This document shows, one piece after another, positions 6,350 to 8,403 of a DNA stretch of 8,403 nucleotides. This DNA is from JARRRD01 sp037381085 (GTDB lineage: Bacteria; Nitrospirota; Thermodesulfovibrionia; Thermodesulfovibrionales; UBA6898), in the NCBI GenBank assembly GCA_037381085.1, contig JARRRD010000082.1:1-8403 (forward strand), in the 5' to 3' direction. Both the position numbers and the translations under genes were made by a program. The notes below the pieces were generated by a model. The model did no database searches, was not told the origin of the DNA, and saw only the letters and a program-made list of their open reading frames with translations. Numbering within the stretch: position 1 is the first letter of the stretch; each line of letters opens with the position of its first letter.

Positions 6350-6422
6350 GAGAACAGCAACGAAAGGCGGGCAAAGCCGCTTACGCCAACTCTCCCGACT
6401 GCTGTTCTCAGGATAATCGGGA
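6350..6422 (+). promoter_or_regulatory. Structured leader upstream of the desulforedoxin gene
   Basis: GAGAACAGCA (6350-6359) and TGCTGTTCTC (6400-6409) are perfect inverted repeats 40 bases apart. TCCCGA (6393-6398) can pair with TCGGGA (6417-6422), and GGCG (6366-6369) with CGCC at either 6346-6349 or 6384-6387. Several of these pairings exclude one another, and all lie within 100 bases of a strong ribosome site. This could be a regulatory leader, or the end of the lipoprotein transcript. It matches no riboswitch class that I recognise. Confidence 0.4.
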
Positions 6423-6447
6423 ATCTTGACAAAGGAGGTTGAGAGTA

Positions 6448-6582
6448 ATGACAAAGGCAGGGCAGAAATACAAATGCAACATATGCGGTAACGAGGTGGT
6501 CGTTACCAACGCCGGCGATGGAGAATTAGTCTGTTGCGGCCAGCCGATGGAGAATATAGGCGAGGATTTTGAATGCAGGTAG
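6448..6582 (+). CDS. Free-standing desulforedoxin (FeCys4 domain protein)
   Basis: This short gene encodes 44 residues. It begins MTKAGQKYKCNICGNEV and carries the desulforedoxin metal site C10-x2-C13 and the adjacent pair C29-C30, followed by GQPM. These are the four ligands of the Fe(SCys)4 centre of desulforedoxin and of the N-terminal domain of desulfoferrodoxin (superoxide reductase). The catalytic superoxide reductase domain is absent, and the downstream sequence encodes a methyltransferase in another frame, so it is not a recent truncation. The protein is a few residues longer than classical desulforedoxin, with an extra Cys43 next to the C-terminus. AAAGGAGGT (6431-6439), eight bases before ATG 6448, is nearly a perfect anti-16S match, so translation should be efficient. 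Role by inference: small cytoplasmic electron carrier, perhaps in oxidative-stress defence. Confidence 0.88.
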   Translation: MTKAGQKYKCNICGNEVVVTNAGDGELVCCGQPMENIGEDFECR

Positions 6583-6616
6583 CGGCCGGTACGGAAAAAC
6601 ATCCGCGCAGCAGCCA

Positions 6617-7270
6617 ATGGTTATGGCAGGAAATATCTTTGATATTTTGACGGACAAATACGATGCATGGTATGACTCTGAGGATGGAAGGCCCCTCTAT
6701 GAAAGCGAGCTGAAATGCCTCAGGCCCATGGTGGAGAGTTCTCCGGGGCCCATCCTTGAGATAGGCGTCGGCACGGGAAGATTCGCCATGCATTTCCCGG
6801 ACGTAACCGGGATTGACCCGTCCCTGAACGCTCTTAAGGCAGCGGAAAAAAGGGGCGTGAAAACCGTGCACGGTCATGGAGAGGATCTTCCGTTTGAGGA
6901 TGAGTCATTCGGCTGCATCCTCATTATCGTGACATTGTGTTTTGTCGAAAGGCCCATCGACGTACTGAGAGAGGCCAGAAGGGTCTTGAGAAGGGATGGA
7001 AGAATCATAATCGGGCTTGTCCCCGGGGACTCTCCATGGGGCGCCTTCTATGAGGAAAAGAAAAGAGCAGGCCATCCCTTTTACAGCAATGCCAGATTTT
7101 ATACAATGAAGGACGTCGAGGATATGCTCCGGACAGCGGGGCTCAAAATATCGAGGATCAGGAGCACCTTGCTCCGGGGACCTGATAAGCCTTGCAGGAT
7201 TGAGGAGCCCGTGGAAACCCGCGTCAACGGCGCGGGATTCCTCTGCATAGAAGCCAGGAAAGACATTTAG
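6617..7270 (+). CDS. Class I SAM-dependent methyltransferase (Methyltransf_11 type)
   Basis: From ATG 6617 the protein has 217 residues. It opens with IFDILTDKYDAWYDS (7-21), the usual N-terminal signature of UbiE-like small-molecule methyltransferases. Motif I ILEIGVGTGRF (46-56) binds SAM, the acidic GIDPS (65-69) contacts the ribose, GEDLPFEDESF (88-98) is the motif II region and VLRRDGRIIIG (123-133) motif III. The C-terminal part (150-217) carries the variable substrate region; the substrate is unknown. A longer reading from TTG 6569 would overlap the desulforedoxin stop by 14 bases, but the added residues do not look like the family. ATG 6623 is an equally good alternative; none of these starts has a strong ribosome site. 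It follows the desulforedoxin gene by 34 bases and is probably co-transcribed with it. Confidence 0.85.
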   Translation: MVMAGNIFDILTDKYDAWYDSEDGRPLYESELKCLRPMVESSPGPILEIGVGTGRFAMHFPDVTGIDPSLNALKAAEKRGVKTVHGHGEDLPFEDESFGCILIIVTLCFVERPIDVLREARRVLRRDGRIIIGLVPGDSPWGAFYEEKKRAGHPFYSNARFYTMKDVEDMLRTAGLKISRIRSTLLRGPDKPCRIEEPVETRVNGAGFLCIEARKDI

Positions 7271-7285
7271 TCGGCACTTGATCCT

Positions 7286-8188
7286 TCATATTGCCACCAG
7301 AAGTTCATCTTCCCTGAATTTTGCCCTTCTCTCCACATTTCCAGCCGAATCCCTGAAAACGAGCTCATCAGATTCCAGGTCATATTCGGGAATTCTGCGG
7401 TCGTTCCACCACCTAAGGAAGAACTGGTAAAAGGGCACATAGAGGCTGCCCGGATTCTGGTCGTACCTGAAGACATATTCAGGCATGAGCTGCACATCCA
7501 GTCCGGCGTGGTAGTGCTTGACCCAGATATAATCACTGGATATCGCCAGCTTCAGGAAGGGCACTTCATCATAGAGTTTGAGCCTTATGTTCTTCTGGGC
7601 GGCCTTGAGTCCCTTGAGGAAATCTATGCTCTGCCCGATCTGCGCCCTGAACCTCTCGATCGTGATATCGGGGTCGAGAATGCTCTTGGCCCTGATTCTC
7701 GCCCCTTCGCTGTAAGGATTGAGAAGCATTATCCTGGCCTCCCTGCAGTTCTTTACCACGGCGTGCAGGTCGCCTTTCTCATCCACGAAAGTCCGGAAGC
7801 CCGTAGATCCGATCACCATGATATCCCGCGCGAGCCCCTGGCTCTCCTTCGATCTCCTGTGTCTAATCCGCGCAAGGAACCCAGTGGATGAAGAAACAGA
7901 AACCAGGCCCGCCTTCTTTGCCATACCCGACAGTCTTCTGGCTCGCCAGTTCCTGCCGATATAACTGAAAAGAAGGATAAGCACTATCGCCAGGGATATT
8001 TCAACGGACGTGAGAAATATCTTTTCGTTTCCTACGGACGCCCACAAAACCAGGGACTTCCGGGCGACAAAGTCGGCCGTGTAGGGCAGCGACAGAGCGA
8101 TAGACGCGCTCAGGATAATCATGCCTACGTGGTAGAGAATGTGGGCAGGCCCGTTTACGATTTCCTTGATATGTAAGTTCTTGAACAT
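7286..8188 (-). CDS. Two-pass membrane protein with phospholipase-D-like cytosolic domain (degenerate)
   Basis: The 300-residue protein has two membrane helices (about 17-36 and 60-79) followed by a basic segment (80-113) and a soluble domain to the C-terminus. That domain shows DIMVIGSTGFRTF (122-134), EARIMLLNPYSEGARIRAK (150-168), SIDFLKGL (187-194), IRLKLYDEVPFLKLAISSD (201-219) and a Trp-rich end FYQFFLRWWNDRR (253-265). This order of strands and helices (loss-of-function patch, LLNP-SE-R, 'yd-P-f-l-i-D', 'ly-F-W') resembles PLD-superfamily domains seen in signalling and conflict proteins. The catalytic HxK motif is missing; only K224-H225-Y-H227 with D231 stands at about the expected place. 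GAGG five bases before ATG 8188 supports the start. I do not recognise a named family, and function is unknown. Confidence 0.7.
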   Translation of the reverse strand: MFKNLHIKEIVNGPAHILYHVGMIILSASIALSLPYTADFVARKSLVLWASVGNEKIFLTSVEISLAIVLILLFSYIGRNWRARRLSGMAKKAGLVSVSSSTGFLARIRHRRSKESQGLARDIMVIGSTGFRTFVDEKGDLHAVVKNCREARIMLLNPYSEGARIRAKSILDPDITIERFRAQIGQSIDFLKGLKAAQKNIRLKLYDEVPFLKLAISSDYIWVKHYHAGLDVQLMPEYVFRYDQNPGSLYVPFYQFFLRWWNDRRIPEYDLESDELVFRDSAGNVERRAKFREDELLVAI

Positions 8189-8238
8189 AATAACCTCGCT
8201 TTGTTTCTTGCTGTTTCGTTGTGATTAGTAAGCGTGTC

Positions 8239-8403
8239 TCAGGAAAAAACTATCAGGGTGGTGAGGAGTAGAAAGGCGAAATCCTTTTTTGCGCTGTGGC
8301 CTCCGTCAGAAATCTGTTCCGACAGAGAGGCCGCCAATTTGAGACGATTGTCGCTCAGGGCGGGAAGCTTGTCTTCCAGCTTCTTACGCAACCTTTTGTC
8401 CGC
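8239..8403 (-). CDS. 3' end of an unidentified gene with hydrophobic C-terminal tail (partial)
   Basis: An open frame enters from the right edge on the minus strand and runs 54 codons to TGA at 8239-8241, continuing beyond the window. The visible part is charged and helical (KRLRKKLEDKL near its start, then LKLAASLSEQ) and ends in a short hydrophobic segment (FAFLLLTTLIVF) just before the stop. The tail would be a C-terminal membrane anchor or the end of a last helix. It lies 50 bases upstream of the PLD-like membrane protein on the same strand, so the two may form an operon. With so little sequence no family can be named, and the frame itself could be chance, though the clean hydrophobic ending argues otherwise. 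Confidence 0.45.
   Translation of the reverse strand, partial: ADKRLRKKLEDKLPALSDNRLKLAASLSEQISDGGHSAKKDFAFLLLTTLIVFS

Noticed and set aside
6426..6431. TTGACA matching a perfect -35 box
   Set aside because: It overlaps the ribosome site and lies 17 bases before ATG 6448, so no -10 and transcript start would fit before the gene; it is part of the leader.
6569..6616. TTG 6569 as the methyltransferase start
   Set aside because: The extra 16 residues do not resemble the family's N-terminus and the purine-rich stretch before it is too close; ATG 6617 or 6623 leaves the usual opening.

Overview
The window is bacterial chromosome, densely coded, with nine genes in a row on the plus strand up to about 7270, one short gene among them that is easily missed, and a minus-strand pair at the right edge. 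A tetrahaem cytochrome, a Tat-exported four-cluster ferredoxin, an NrfD-type quinone-site protein, a TorD-type chaperone and a desulforedoxin together suggest an anaerobic or microaerophilic Gram-negative respirer. A Nitrospirota or Desulfobacterota-like (former Deltaproteobacteria) lineage would fit, but no marker gene here proves it. There is no CRISPR array, rRNA, tRNA or insertion sequence that I can see.

Region 1 (1-3173) is a respiratory module: membrane-anchored tetrahaem cytochrome c, Tat-signal 4x[4Fe-4S] protein and NrfD/PsrC-like integral membrane protein. The three are translationally coupled (ATGA and TAATG overlaps). A strong near-palindromic hairpin follows, then a TorD/DmsD-family chaperone. 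The chaperone implies a molybdopterin catalytic subunit nearby. None is in the window, and the first gene may overlap the stop of an upstream gene cut off at the left edge, so the catalytic subunit may lie there. The likely job is electron transfer between the quinone pool and a periplasmic molybdoenzyme; the substrate cannot be read from the sequence.

Region 2 (3208-3844) holds two overlapping small membrane-protein genes of the ATP synthase accessory type (AtpZ-like, then AtpI-like). No F0 structural gene follows. The 3845-4103 gap instead has a promoter-like extended -10 and a repeat-like block with inverted ends.

Region 3 (4104-6296) has a DHH/DHHA1 phosphoesterase of the nanoRNase/pAp-phosphatase type with an altered motif I, then two short predicted lipoproteins: one resembling DUF4410 proteins and one with an OB-like domain. 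The 5160-5360 gap holds no gene that I can support, only one copy of a GTCATCCCC motif near its right end.

Region 4 (6297-7270) has a structured leader, a 44-residue free-standing desulforedoxin with an excellent ribosome site, and a class I SAM-dependent methyltransferase. Region 5 (7286-8403, minus strand) has a two-pass membrane protein whose cytosolic part looks like a degenerate phospholipase-D-like domain. It is preceded by the 3' end of another gene with a hydrophobic C-terminal tail. The methyltransferase and the membrane protein converge with only 15 bases between stops.
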